A stretch of 64,000 nt of DNA from Bog-159 sp963818855 (GTDB lineage Bacteria; Acidobacteriota; Terriglobia; Bryobacterales; Bryobacteraceae): the NCBI GenBank assembly GCA_963818855.1, contig CAWFUH010000011.1, positions 634,818 to 698,817 of the forward strand, given 5' to 3'. The notes below the pieces were generated by a model that was given only the letters and a program-made list of their open reading frames with translations, had not been told where the DNA came from and searched no databases. Made by a program: the position numbers and the translations under genes. This document shows positions 26,777-36,217 of this stretch, in pieces (position 1 is the stretch's first letter; every line of letters begins with the position of its first letter).

Positions 26777-27064
26777 ATGACAGCCGCAAAGCCCCTTCCC
26801 TGCCCCTTCTGCGGACATGCCGCTAAGGTAACGAACGACGAGCCGCTCTACGGTGACGGCTGGATAGTCAAATGCCAGAATGTGTACGCCGGAAACTCCC
26901 CGCCCGGTATCGGTTGCGAGATCGTACCGCATACCCTGCCCCACACGTCAGCGGCCGCCGCCGTCAAATCGTGGAATATCCGCACGCCCCGGTGTCGCAC
27001 AAAGGGTAAGATTTCCCCGCGTTGCCGCCTTGCACCGGTTAGCCATAAAATCCGCTTCTCATAG
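26777..27064 (+). CDS. Lar-like restriction alleviation / zinc-ribbon protein
   Basis: The first 70 residues match the small phage-type Lar family: LPCPFCGHAAKVTNDE with the CPFC knuckle, a second cysteine region (VKCQNVYAGNSPPGIGCEI) and the end motif AAAAVKSWNIR. The 95-residue frame runs about 25 residues past the usual end, perhaps from decay. Lar-type genes are typical of prophages and plasmids, and this supports a mobile origin for 24.7-27.8 kb. Confidence 0.7.
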   Translation: MTAAKPLPCPFCGHAAKVTNDEPLYGDGWIVKCQNVYAGNSPPGIGCEIVPHTLPHTSAAAAVKSWNIRTPRCRTKGKISPRCRLAPVSHKIRFS

Positions 27065-27117
27065 TCCAACGGTTCAGTTATACGGTCACCATGCGGTAGA
27101 CAACTGACAGAAGTAGA

Positions 27118-27390
27118 GTGATGGCCAGCCTTACCGATGCAGAGTTCCTTGAGAGAGCAAAAAGAATGGTGACCAACATTCATGAAGGTTTCGCACGCCA
27201 TGGTGGCGAAGTTCCCGACCCGGATGGATGTTTCAGTATAGTTGGCGACGTTACCGATGCGGCCATCCGAACGTACGGCGAAGGCCGCAGTCTCGTGGCG
27301 GAAATGACGCCCGGCCAAACGACGGCAATCAGAGGGTTTGGACGTGTTAGAAACAGATTTTGCAACAAACCTGTCCAACTGAAATGCTGA
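27118..27390 (+). CDS. Hypothetical protein
   Basis: A 90-residue frame beginning MMASLTDAEFLERAKRMVTN, with IHEGFARHGGEVPDPDGCFS and a Gly/Arg-rich tail. It sits between the Lar-like gene and the truncated resolvase in the same orientation. No family is recognised. Its composition is acceptable for a gene, but the last 20 residues look random. Confidence 0.4.
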   Translation: MMASLTDAEFLERAKRMVTNIHEGFARHGGEVPDPDGCFSIVGDVTDAAIRTYGEGRSLVAEMTPGQTTAIRGFGRVRNRFCNKPVQLKC

Positions 27391-27501
27391 AACCCGCCCG
27401 GCTTCGCCACGTGTCATAAAGGGTAGGTTTTGCATCATTGCCGCCACGCCCGTAAACAAAGGGTTTGCCATGTTGCAAATGTCTAGTGCAAAATGGTGGG
27501 C

Positions 27502-27828
27502 ATGAAATACGGCTATGCCCGCGTCTCGACGGACGACCAAAATCCGGCCCTGCAGCTTGCCGCCCTGCGGAAAGCCGGATGCAAAACCGTTTTCAAAGAT
27601 GATGGCCTTTCGGGCGCCACCACGAAGCGCCCTTCCCTGCTCCGCTGCTTGAAGAAACTCGAACACGGCGACACGCTCATTGTGTGGAAGCTCGACCGGC
27701 TGGGCCGCAGCTTGCGCGACCTGATAACCATGCTCGACGACCTGAAAAAGCGCGGCGTGAAATTCCGTTCCCTCACCGAGGCAACGCTTACGTTGAATCT
27801 AATTTCCGGAGGTGCGACATGCAATTGA
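27502..27828 (+). pseudogene. Serine recombinase (resolvase/invertase), truncated
   Basis: The N-terminal catalytic domain is clear: MKYGYARVSTDDQNPALQLA with nucleophile S9, KDDGLSGATTKRPSL, and WKLDRLGRSLRDLI with the catalytic Arg. After KFRSLTEA the match to the family stops, and the frame runs 13 unrelated codons into the aminotransferase gene. The rest of the catalytic domain, the long E-helix and the helix-turn-helix are absent. The deletion point is about 27780. Unlikely to recombine DNA. Confidence 0.85.
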
Positions 27829-28952
27829 AGCCTTTCCTGCTGGACATGTGGCTGGACAACTACGAGCACGATATTGAATTCAACCTGGCGTCGAGCGAGG
27901 GGCCCCGTTGGACGCTAAATGCCCTATTGAACCTCGCGGGCGAGGAAGAGCGGCAGCGGTTCCTGAATCATACATTGGGCTATAGCCGTCCGGCGGGGTC
28001 CGACGGATTGCGCGAAGCGATCGCGGAAATGCAGGATGTGAGTGCCGAATGCGTGCAGATCGTGACCGGCGCTTCGGAGGCGCTGGTGGTCCTGATGTGG
28101 CTGGCGGCTGAGCCTGGTGCCAACGTAATATTGCCTCAACCTGGATTCGCAACCTTTTCTGCACTGCCCGAGTCGTTAGGTATCGAGACCCGCTTTTACG
28201 GGATACGCAAGGAAAACAACTTCCGTATCGATGTGGAAGAGATCATGAAGCTCGCGGATTCGAGGACCAACCTGATACTGGTGAACAGCCCGCATAACCC
28301 GACAGGCGCGACGATGAGCGACGTGGAGATGGAGCGGTTGCACGAGTTCACCTCGGCGCGCGGAATCCAACTTGTGAGTGACGAAGTGTATCACCCGATT
28401 TACCATGGACGAGAATCGAGATCGGCATCGCGACTGCCGCAAGCGACGGTAATCCACGACTTCTCGAAAGCATTCTCTGTGGCCGGCGTTCGTACAGGAT
28501 GGATGATTGAGCACGACCGAAAACGCCGGGAGCGCTACTGGAATGCCCGCGCATATTTTTCGATCTCGAACACTTCGGCAGGGGAGATGCTTGCCGAAAT
28601 AGCGATGCGCAGGCGCGATGTGGTTCTCGGAAAAGCGCGCGAAACCGCCAGGCAAAACCTGGAGCACCTGGATCTGTTCATGGCTGAGCATCGCGAAACG
28701 CTGGGGTGGATTCACCCTCAAGGTGGATTGACGGCGTTTCCCTGGCTGGTAAACGAACATAACGCCAGGCATTTCTGCGAGGCTGCAGCTGAACAAGGAA
28801 TTCTGCTCGCCCCCGGAGATTGTTTCGATGTTCCGTCCCACTTTCGACTTGGCTTCGCCGCCACCGGAGACAAGTTCCCACAGGCATTAGGTCGATTAAG
28901 CGAATTCGTGAAGGACTGGCCGGTGAAGATGGCAAGCCGGCAATCGGCATAA
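27819..28952 (+). CDS. PLP-dependent aminotransferase, class I/II
   Basis: A 377-residue aspartate-aminotransferase-fold enzyme. Landmarks are the VTGASEALVVLMWLAAEPG turn, NSPHNPTGATMSD, SDEVYHPIYH and the PLP lysine in IHDFSKAFSVAGVRTGWMI. I chose ATG 27819 because GGAGG lies 6 bases upstream; the frame extends back to 27684 inside the resolvase remnant. It resembles aminotransferases annotated for aromatic or small neutral amino acids, but the substrate cannot be fixed. A 5' deletion removing upstream DNA may have put it next to the resolvase. Confidence 0.9.
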   Translation: MQLKPFLLDMWLDNYEHDIEFNLASSEGPRWTLNALLNLAGEEERQRFLNHTLGYSRPAGSDGLREAIAEMQDVSAECVQIVTGASEALVVLMWLAAEPGANVILPQPGFATFSALPESLGIETRFYGIRKENNFRIDVEEIMKLADSRTNLILVNSPHNPTGATMSDVEMERLHEFTSARGIQLVSDEVYHPIYHGRESRSASRLPQATVIHDFSKAFSVAGVRTGWMIEHDRKRRERYWNARAYFSISNTSAGEMLAEIAMRRRDVVLGKARETARQNLEHLDLFMAEHRETLGWIHPQGGLTAFPWLVNEHNARHFCEAAAEQGILLAPGDCFDVPSHFRLGFAATGDKFPQALGRLSEFVKDWPVKMASRQSA

Positions 28953-28967
28953 TCCCCGGTGCAGAGC

Positions 28968-29964
28968 TTATTCCGGCGCCAGGACCGCACCTAGCGCGTC
29001 GCCCACATACTGCGTGAACCAGATGCGGTTGTCGGAGCCAACGGTGATTCCATCGGGACTGGTATCCGCGCCACCGAATCGAAACTCGGTCAGCTCACCG
29101 TGCGTGGTGATGCGGCCGAGCGCGTTGCCGCCCACTTCGGTAAACCAGAGGCTGTGGTCGGGAGCCACCACGATGTGCATCGGAAAAGTTGCCGCGATTC
29201 GAGGTGGGAAACTCGGTGATTTCGCCGGTCGTGGTGATGCGTCCAATCTTGCCGGCGTTATATTCGGTAAACCATAGCGCTCCGTCGGGCCCGTTGACGA
29301 TCATGAACGGCTGCGCATTTGGCGTGGGGACGGCAAATTCGGTCAATTGCCCGGCAAGCGTAAGGCGCCCGATTCGATCGCCCGCGAGTTCGGTAAACCA
29401 TATCGCGCCATCCGGACCGGTGGTGATCTTACAAGGACCGCTCCCGGGATGCGGCAGTTGGAACTCCGAAAACATCCGGAGGCTGAGGTCAAATCGCGCG
29501 ATCTTGTCGTCGACACCCTCGGTGATCCAGAGATTGCCGTCCGGTCCGGGGCCCAGCCCGGCCGCGCCGGTTCGCCGCGGCATGACGACTTCGGTAATCC
29601 CGCCGGCCGGCGTGATGCTCGCGATCATGCCGCTACTGCTAACCGCGTACCAGACATTACCGTCAGGCGCATCGGACATCACCAGCGCCCTGCTGTTCGG
29701 TTGGGGCAGGGGAAAGGTGCGAAGCTCCTGCCGTGCAATATCGAAGGTGGCGATCTGGTTCAGGCCGACATTTGAAAACCAGAGGTTGCCGTCCGGTCCC
29801 TTGAGGAGAAATGTGGGACCCGAGGCCGGCTGAAGCTTGTATATTTCAAACTGGAAGAGCCCTTGATCGGCCTGGGATGGCGCGAGAGCTTGCGCGAAGG
29901 TGAGCGGCGCGGCCGATGCGGCGGCGAGCAATCCGGCCAGCGCGATGAAAGACTGGTATGGCAT
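28968..29964 (-). pseudogene. Vgb-like (virginiamycin B lyase fold) secreted beta-propeller, frameshifted
   Basis: The start is ATG 29964 (GGAGA 7 bases upstream), with a signal peptide ending in LTFAQA. Propeller blades repeat the motif GPDGNLWF/GAIWFTE-x-G-x-IGRIT, as in streptogramin lyases. After TTTGEITEFPTSN the frame breaks, and the blades resume one frame over (FPMHIVVAPDHSLWFTEVGG, RIWFTQYVG) to 28968. The shift is near 29195-29220. Joined length is about 331 residues. A related intact gene lies divergently just upstream. Many such proteins lack lyase activity. Confidence 0.8.
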
Positions 29965-30121
29965 GTATGTCTCCTTGATTCGTTCCATACACGAAATGCG
30001 TCGTCCGGCGTGGAGGCCCATCGAGGACGATGACGAACGATGATGAGCGATGATGAACGCACCTCGCTTGACCACATGATACGCGGGAGAAGAGAAGAAT
30101 AACAGTCGTCGCGCGTGGTTA

Positions 30122-30151
30122 AAGTGTAAATACTGATGGTGGAAGTGTAAA
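30122..30151. promoter_or_regulatory. Direct repeats AAGTGTAAA, 21 bp apart
   Basis: AAGTGTAAA occurs at 30122-30130 and 30143-30151, two helical turns apart, between the divergent propeller genes. A weaker GGTGTAA follows at 30169. This could be an operator shared by both genes. Confidence 0.3.
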
Positions 30152-30234
30152 AACTTGTTCCAGGTCCGGTGTAATCACATGTTACTCATGCCACAATCGA
30201 TTTGCGTGCATTAGGGGCGCGCAAGGCAGGGCAC

Positions 30235-31221
30235 ATGACCGGTCTACAGCGTTATGGTATCGCGGCCGGGAGCTGCTTGACGCTACTAATCTTCGTAACG
30301 CCGCGCGTCACAGTCGCGGTACCGTCGGCAGTTCGAGGCACCATCACCGAGTTCACCGTTCCCACGGCCAATTCCTTTCCCGCGGGCATTACCGAAGGCC
30401 CCGACAGCAATCTCTGGTTCGTGGAGAACACCGGCAACAACCTCGCATCGTTTAACCCTCAGACGCACGAATTCCGGGAGTATCGAATCCCCACACCCGG
30501 CAGCTTTTCGGTGCGCGTGGTGGCCGACAGTGACGGCAATCTCTGGTTTACAGAGAGTGGCGGGAATCACATTGGCCAATTCACGATCGCCACCAGCACC
30601 TTTCATGAATACCGGATTCCGACCGCGGGCGCCAGTCCGTTCGAAATCGTGTTGACCGATACCGGCATCTGGTTTACGGAACAGGGCACCGGCCAGATTG
30701 GAAACCTGTCGAACGGAGTCATTACAGAGTATGCCACTCACGCTCCCAATAGCGATCCGGTGGGGATCGTCCCCGCTGACGATGGAGCAATCTGGTTCAC
30801 CGAGTTAGCGGGGCAAAAGGTTGTAAGATTTGATACTCACACCCAAACCTTCACCGACTATTCCGTGCCTGATGGCGAGCCGTTCGAAATCGTACGGGGG
30901 CCGGAGGGCGCCTTTTGGTTCACTATCGAGGAGAGGCCCGGAATCGGCAGAATCACGAACGCGGGCGAGATAACCCGGTTCGTTATTCCCACTCCCGACA
31001 GCAGACCGTATGACATCGCGCTGGGACCGGACAACGCCTTTTGGTTTGACGAAGGCACGGCGAACAAGATCGGGCGTATCACGCCGGATGGGCGCGTGAC
31101 AAACGAGTATCCAATTCCCACACCAAACAGCGGGGCGCACGCAATTACCGCGAGTTCCCGGCTGGGAGTCTGGTTCACTGAAATCTTCGCCAACAAGATT
31201 GCGTCAATAACCACCGAGTGA
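30235..31221 (+). CDS. Vgb-like secreted beta-propeller protein
   Basis: A 328-residue product from ATG 30235 (GGCAGGG upstream) with a hydrophobic export signal. Six to seven blades each carry a copy of the pattern EGPDSNLWFVENTGNNLASF or DDGAIWFTELAGQKVVRF. This is the virginiamycin B lyase fold. It is a paralogue of the divergent frameshifted gene. A general lyase role is not supported by context; carbohydrate or envelope binding is equally possible. Confidence 0.85.
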   Translation: MTGLQRYGIAAGSCLTLLIFVTPRVTVAVPSAVRGTITEFTVPTANSFPAGITEGPDSNLWFVENTGNNLASFNPQTHEFREYRIPTPGSFSVRVVADSDGNLWFTESGGNHIGQFTIATSTFHEYRIPTAGASPFEIVLTDTGIWFTEQGTGQIGNLSNGVITEYATHAPNSDPVGIVPADDGAIWFTELAGQKVVRFDTHTQTFTDYSVPDGEPFEIVRGPEGAFWFTIEERPGIGRITNAGEITRFVIPTPDSRPYDIALGPDNAFWFDEGTANKIGRITPDGRVTNEYPIPTPNSGAHAITASSRLGVWFTEIFANKIASITTE

Positions 31222-31333
31222 GTTCAGGAAATGAACGGGATCGCGGCGCACAGGTCCACCTAGCTTAGGCTGTCCGGTTAGTCCAGCGGGCGGGCCACTA
31301 CGGGATTCGCGAACTCCCGCCGATAGTTTAGAT

Positions 31334-34295
31334 GTGACTCTGTCCCGGCGCAAGTCCGTGTTGCGTGGCGTTGCCCTCCTGGTCTGGGCGGCGGGCACCG
31401 CAGCCATCCAGGGCCAACAATACGTCTTCCGCTATTTCGGAACCGAGGATGGCCTCACCAACCTGGCAGTCAAGGTCTTATTCCAGGATCGCGCGGGCTT
31501 CCTGTGGGCGGCCACCGAGAACGGCCTCTTCCGCTACGACGGTCAGCGATTCAGGCATTATGGCCCCACCGAGGGTCTACCGCGAGAGGTCATCCTGAGT
31601 CTGGGTGAGGCGCCGGATGGCAGTGTATTGGTAGGATCGCGGGCTGGTCTTTACCTGGAAAAGGGCGAGCGCTTCGCGAAACTGGTTCCACCTGGCTCCG
31701 GCGTAGTGGATGGCTACAGTGGAATACAGTACGACGGCAACCGGCTAACCTACATCGCAACGGATAGGGGCTTGCTTGTCGCACAGCAGCCCCCTGATGG
31801 TCCCAATCTGGCTTTTCAGCTACAGCCGACGCCGGCCGCCGCGGGAGGTCGAGACGCGCATGGAGTGCTTCTGGACCCGGAGGTGTTGTGGTACGGTTGC
31901 GGCGTCAGCCTGTGCCGGATAGGAAAAGAAGGAACGGCCGTCTTCGGCGAAACCAGCGGCCTCGCTCAGGGAAAGTGGGAATGTATCCGCCGTGACGGCA
32001 ACGGCGATCTCTGGGTGAGCGATAGGCGGCGCTTCGAGGTGATGCGCCGAGGCAGCCAGCGCTTCGATACGTCGATTCCCGCGTTTCCAGCAGCGGCCGG
32101 ATCGGGTCAGTTGGCCGTGGATGCCGGCGGCAGATTGCTGGTGCCTACCGTCGAAGGGCTGGTGATTAGCGAAGGGAAGCGATTTCGCACGGTGGGACCG
32201 CGCGAAGGTCTCCGGAAACCGGTCTACTCGGTGCTTCAGGACCGGGAAGGCGCCATTTGGGTGGGGCTGGCCGGTAGGGGCTTGGCCAGATGGCAAGGTT
32301 ACGACGAATGGGACGGCTTCTCCCCGGCCACGGGCCTGGATAGCGAACTGATCTACGAAGTCCTGCCGCTGGGCGATGGCAGCCTGTGGGTGGGCACTGA
32401 AAACGGACTGTTTCGCGGCCGCAAGATCGGAGATCGGTGGCTCTGGCGGCGGCACGCCCGTGTTGGAAAGATTCCCGTACACGCGTTGCGCTTGGACCGG
32501 GATGGCAACCTTTGGCTCGGTACGGAGGGGTCTGGAGTCGGTCGAATCGACTCGCGGACGGACGCCATCGAGTGGTTCAAGAACGCTCGCGGGCTCGCGG
32601 CGGAATCCCCATATTCGTTGGCTCTGGATTCGTCGCAGCGGCTCTGGGCGGCGACCGAGTCGGGCTTGTTCGTGGCGCAGCTTCCTGAACGGCATTTCCG
32701 GCGCGTCGAACAAGTTCCGCCGGTGCGCTGCTGGGTAGTAAGGGAGGGGCCGGGCGGGCAAATTCTGGCCGGCGGGGCCGCTGGTCTGTACCGGCTCTCG
32801 GCCGGCAACTGGCGACACATCTCGACAACCGACGGCTTGGACCACAATGTCATTCTGGCGGTGGCCGCTAATAAGCCGGACGAAATCTGGGTCGGCTATT
32901 GGTTTTCCGGCCGGGTCACCCGCATACGCGTGACTGGCCAACATCTCTCGATGACCCACTTCGGACGCGACCAAGGTCTTCGGGGAGAAATGAGCTATTT
33001 CCTTGGTTTCGACGCGGATGGCCGGCTTTGGTCGGGATCGGACCAAGGTGTGCGAGTTTGGAATGGAGACCGTTGGACGCAGTACGACCAGAGCGACGGT
33101 CTGATTTGGAACGACTGCGATTTGGGTGCCTTTGGGGCAGAGTCCGGCGGTACCGTCTGGATCGGCACCAGTGGCGGACTGGGGCGCTTTCAGGCAAGCC
33201 GGATGGAGCGTGCTGCGCGCCCTACTTCGACCGTATTCACGAAACTCACCCTGGGAAATAACATGGTTGAGGCCGGGCGCTTTGTTTCAACAGATCATCG
33301 ATCGAACTCCCTGACGGCTCAATACTCAGCACTGGCTTTCGCTCACGAGTCTTCCATCCTGTTCCGGTATCGGTTGAAACCTCTGTTTGGCGATTGGCGG
33401 GAAACGCCACTACACGAATTGCAATTTCCTGGGTTGCCGCCGAACGAGTATAGCCTGGAGGTGGAGGCCCGTGAATTTGGGGGCCAGTGGAGTAAGTGGC
33501 CGGCCGTGTTTGCTTTCGAAATCCGACCGCCGTGGTGGCGCGCCTGGTGGTTTTGCGCTTTAGTGGCCACCGCGGTTTTGACGCTTATGCGATGGGTCTG
33601 GCGTTGGCGCGTGTTGCAACTGTTGCGGCGTCAGAAGGAATTGGAGCGCGCGGTCGCAGAACGAACGCGGGAACTCCAGCAGGAGAAGCTGGACTTGCTG
33701 GTGGCCCGCGAAGCTCTGCGGGAGCGAGCCATTAAAGATGGGTTGACCGGACTGTTCAACCGCAGCGCATTTTTCGATATTTTGGAGAGGGAATTGTCCA
33801 GGACTGGACGTCAAAGCGGCTCGCTTGCATTAATCATGGCGGATCTGGACCAGTTCAAGAAGATCAACGACACCTACGGGCACCTGGCGGGCGATGTGGT
33901 TTTGCAGGAATGTGCGCGCCGCATTCTGGCTTGGGTGCGGCCCTATGACACCGTGGGGCGGTACGGAGGAGAGGAACTCGTAATATTAATGCCCGAATGC
34001 CGCCTGGAAGAAGCCACCGAGCGGGCCGAACGAGTGCGGCGAGCCATCGCGGAGCAGCCTATTGCCACGTCGGCAGGGGCAATATCGGTGACCTGCAGCT
34101 TTGGGGTCAGCGCCACCATCAGCTTGGCAACCAAAGCGGAGGAGTTGGTGGAGTTCCGCTGACCAGGCGCTCTATTGCGCAAAAGAGCATGGGCGAAACT
34201 GCGTCATGCCGTTTCCTTCCGCAGTTGCCCTCACGAGAGTGGAAGAGATTCCTGAAACACACCCACGCCGAATCGCCTCCAGTCCAACTCGGTGA
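31334..34295 (+). pseudogene. Periplasmic propeller sensor with GGDEF diguanylate cyclase, frameshifted near the end
   Basis: This large sensor starts at GTG 31334 with a signal peptide, followed by two-component-regulator propeller repeats (FGTEDGLTNLAVKVLFQDRA, GFLWAATENGLFRYDG, and so on), a Y_Y_Y domain and one transmembrane helix (about residue 745). A coiled coil then leads to a GGDEF domain with DGLTGLFNRSAFF, MADLDQFKKINDTYGHLAGD, active site GGEEL and an RPYD inhibitory site five residues before it. The frame ends at 34162 (EELVEFR). The expected C-terminus SADQALYCAKEHGRN follows one frame over to 34295. c-di-GMP synthesis is likely if the shift is not real. Confidence 0.85.
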
Positions 34296-34464
34296 CAATA
34301 ACTTACGAGCGGTCGGACGTCCACTATCGCGGATATGCGCTAACCAACCACAAGAGGACTGCCCTCTGACACCGCTAGCTGATTATTCTTGAAATGATCG
34401 TTTCATTTATGACAATCTCGTACGATGCTTATTTCTGCAATACTCGCGAACGCAAGCGCCCCAC

Positions 34465-36117
34465 TCATGCGCCTGCGGGAATCATCCACGGCAAGACATA
34501 TGCCAGCAGCAGCACCACTACGCCTACCAGCGCGGCCAGAGCCACGCTATGCAGGAACACGTAACGCAGGATGCTGCCTTCGTTGCCCACCTGCCCGGTG
34601 GCCACGCCCGCCACCACGATGCTCTGCGCGTCGATCATCTTTCCCATCACGCCGCCGGCGCTGTTGGCCGCTGCGGCCAGCACCGGTGACACGCCCACCT
34701 GCCGCGCGGTGATCTGCTGCAGGCTGCCGAAGAGCACGTTGGAAGACGTGTCGCTGCCGGTGAGCGCCACGCCCAGCCATCCGAGCATCGGCGAAAAGAA
34801 GGGGAACAGAACGCCCGTGGAGGCAAAGGCCAACCCCATGGTGGCGTCCAGGCCGCCATAGCGCGTGGAAAAACCGATCGCCATCATGGCTGCAATAGTG
34901 AGGAGCGACAGCCGCACGCGGCGCAGCGTTCCCCAGAAAATGGAGAGCAGCTTGAGCGCCGAGAACCCCAGTAGAAAGCCGCTGACGATGCCGGTGAGCA
35001 GCAGGCTGGTTCCAGTGGCCGAGAGCCAGTTGAATATAAACACGGCCGGCTCGGCAACCGGCTTCGGAACTACGGGCGGCACGCGCCGGACGGCCTTATG
35101 CAGAACGGGAAAGTTGAACGTGACTTGCGACGTGCGGTTGAGCAGCGATTTCACTTGCGGCACACCCCACGCAAAGACCAGGATGGAGAGCAGAATCCAG
35201 GGCAGCCAGGCTTTCAGCGCCAGGCGGGGGCTGATGGCCGGCCGGGCGGCAGCTTCGGCGAGACGCTCGGCTTCGGTCTCGTGAGCGAAGCTCCAAGTGC
35301 GCGCCGGTTGCCAGAATTTCAGCAGAACCAACAGCGCCAGCATGGATACCAGCGACCCGGCGATATCCACCAGCCAGGGCCCGTGCAGATTGCTGACAAG
35401 GTATTGGGTCACGCCGAAACTTACGCCCGCCGTCAGGCACGCCGGCCACACCTCGAGCATGTTCTTGCGGCCGGCCATGGCCCATACCAGCCAGAACGGG
35501 ACGATCACACTGAAAACGGTCAGAATGCGGCCGACCAGGGCGCTGAGTTGATCGAGCGGCTGGCCCGTCACGCCCGCCAGCGCGATCAGCGGCGTGCCCA
35601 GCGCACCGAAAGCCACGGGTGCGGTGTTGCCGATCAAGGCCATGCCGGCGGCCTGCAACGGCCGGAATCCGAGACCGATCAGCATGGCGGCGGATATCGC
35701 CACCGGCGTGCCGAAACCGGCGGCGCCCTCGATGAACGCGCCAAAGCTGAAGGCGATCAGCAGGGCCTGCAGGCGCCGGTCGCTGGCCAAGCCGGCCACC
35801 GTGTGCTTGATCACTTCAAAATCGCCGGACTGCACGGTCACGTCGTAGACGAAGATGGCGCACAGCACAATCCAACCTATGGGGAACAATCCATAGGCGG
35901 CGCCGTTGAGCGCGGCGGCCGCGGCCAATCCGGGTGGCATGCCGAACACCAGCACGGCCACGGCAAGCGAGGCGCCCAAGCCGGCTAGCGCAGCCCAGTG
36001 TGCGCGCGCGTGGCCCAAGGCGAGCAGTCCCAAGAGAACGGCTACGGGCAAAGCGGCGATCAGCGCCGAAAGCCCTAAGCTGCCCGCAACTGGCGTGTAG
36101 ACCTGGGTCCAAGTCAC
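34465..36117 (-). CDS. lldP: L-lactate permease
   Basis: A 550-residue LctP/LldP transporter with about 12-14 membrane helices and the family blocks FGAFIEGAAGFGTPVAISAAML, NTAPVAFGALGTP and GGVMGKMIDAQSI. I set the start at GTG 36117 (AGAGCGAG upstream) because the protein then begins TWTQVYTPVAG, aligning with known LldP proteins and matching their usual 551 residues. The frame runs on to 36219 and would overlap the divergent permease gene. Imports lactate, possibly glycolate, with protons. No lactate dehydrogenase gene is next to it. Confidence 0.93.
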   Translation of the reverse strand: MTWTQVYTPVAGSLGLSALIAALPVAVLLGLLALGHARAHWAALAGLGASLAVAVLVFGMPPGLAAAAALNGAAYGLFPIGWIVLCAIFVYDVTVQSGDFEVIKHTVAGLASDRRLQALLIAFSFGAFIEGAAGFGTPVAISAAMLIGLGFRPLQAAGMALIGNTAPVAFGALGTPLIALAGVTGQPLDQLSALVGRILTVFSVIVPFWLVWAMAGRKNMLEVWPACLTAGVSFGVTQYLVSNLHGPWLVDIAGSLVSMLALLVLLKFWQPARTWSFAHETEAERLAEAAARPAISPRLALKAWLPWILLSILVFAWGVPQVKSLLNRTSQVTFNFPVLHKAVRRVPPVVPKPVAEPAVFIFNWLSATGTSLLLTGIVSGFLLGFSALKLLSIFWGTLRRVRLSLLTIAAMMAIGFSTRYGGLDATMGLAFASTGVLFPFFSPMLGWLGVALTGSDTSSNVLFGSLQQITARQVGVSPVLAAAANSAGGVMGKMIDAQSIVVAGVATGQVGNEGSILRYVFLHSVALAALVGVVVLLLAYVLPWMIPAGA

Positions 36118-36217
36118 CGGTTTTGAATCTCGCTCTTTTTGGGAGACGGACAATTGTAGCACTGCAGCCAGTTTCAGCCGATCGCTAACCCTCGCGCGCT
36201 GCCCGCGTCCAACCGTC

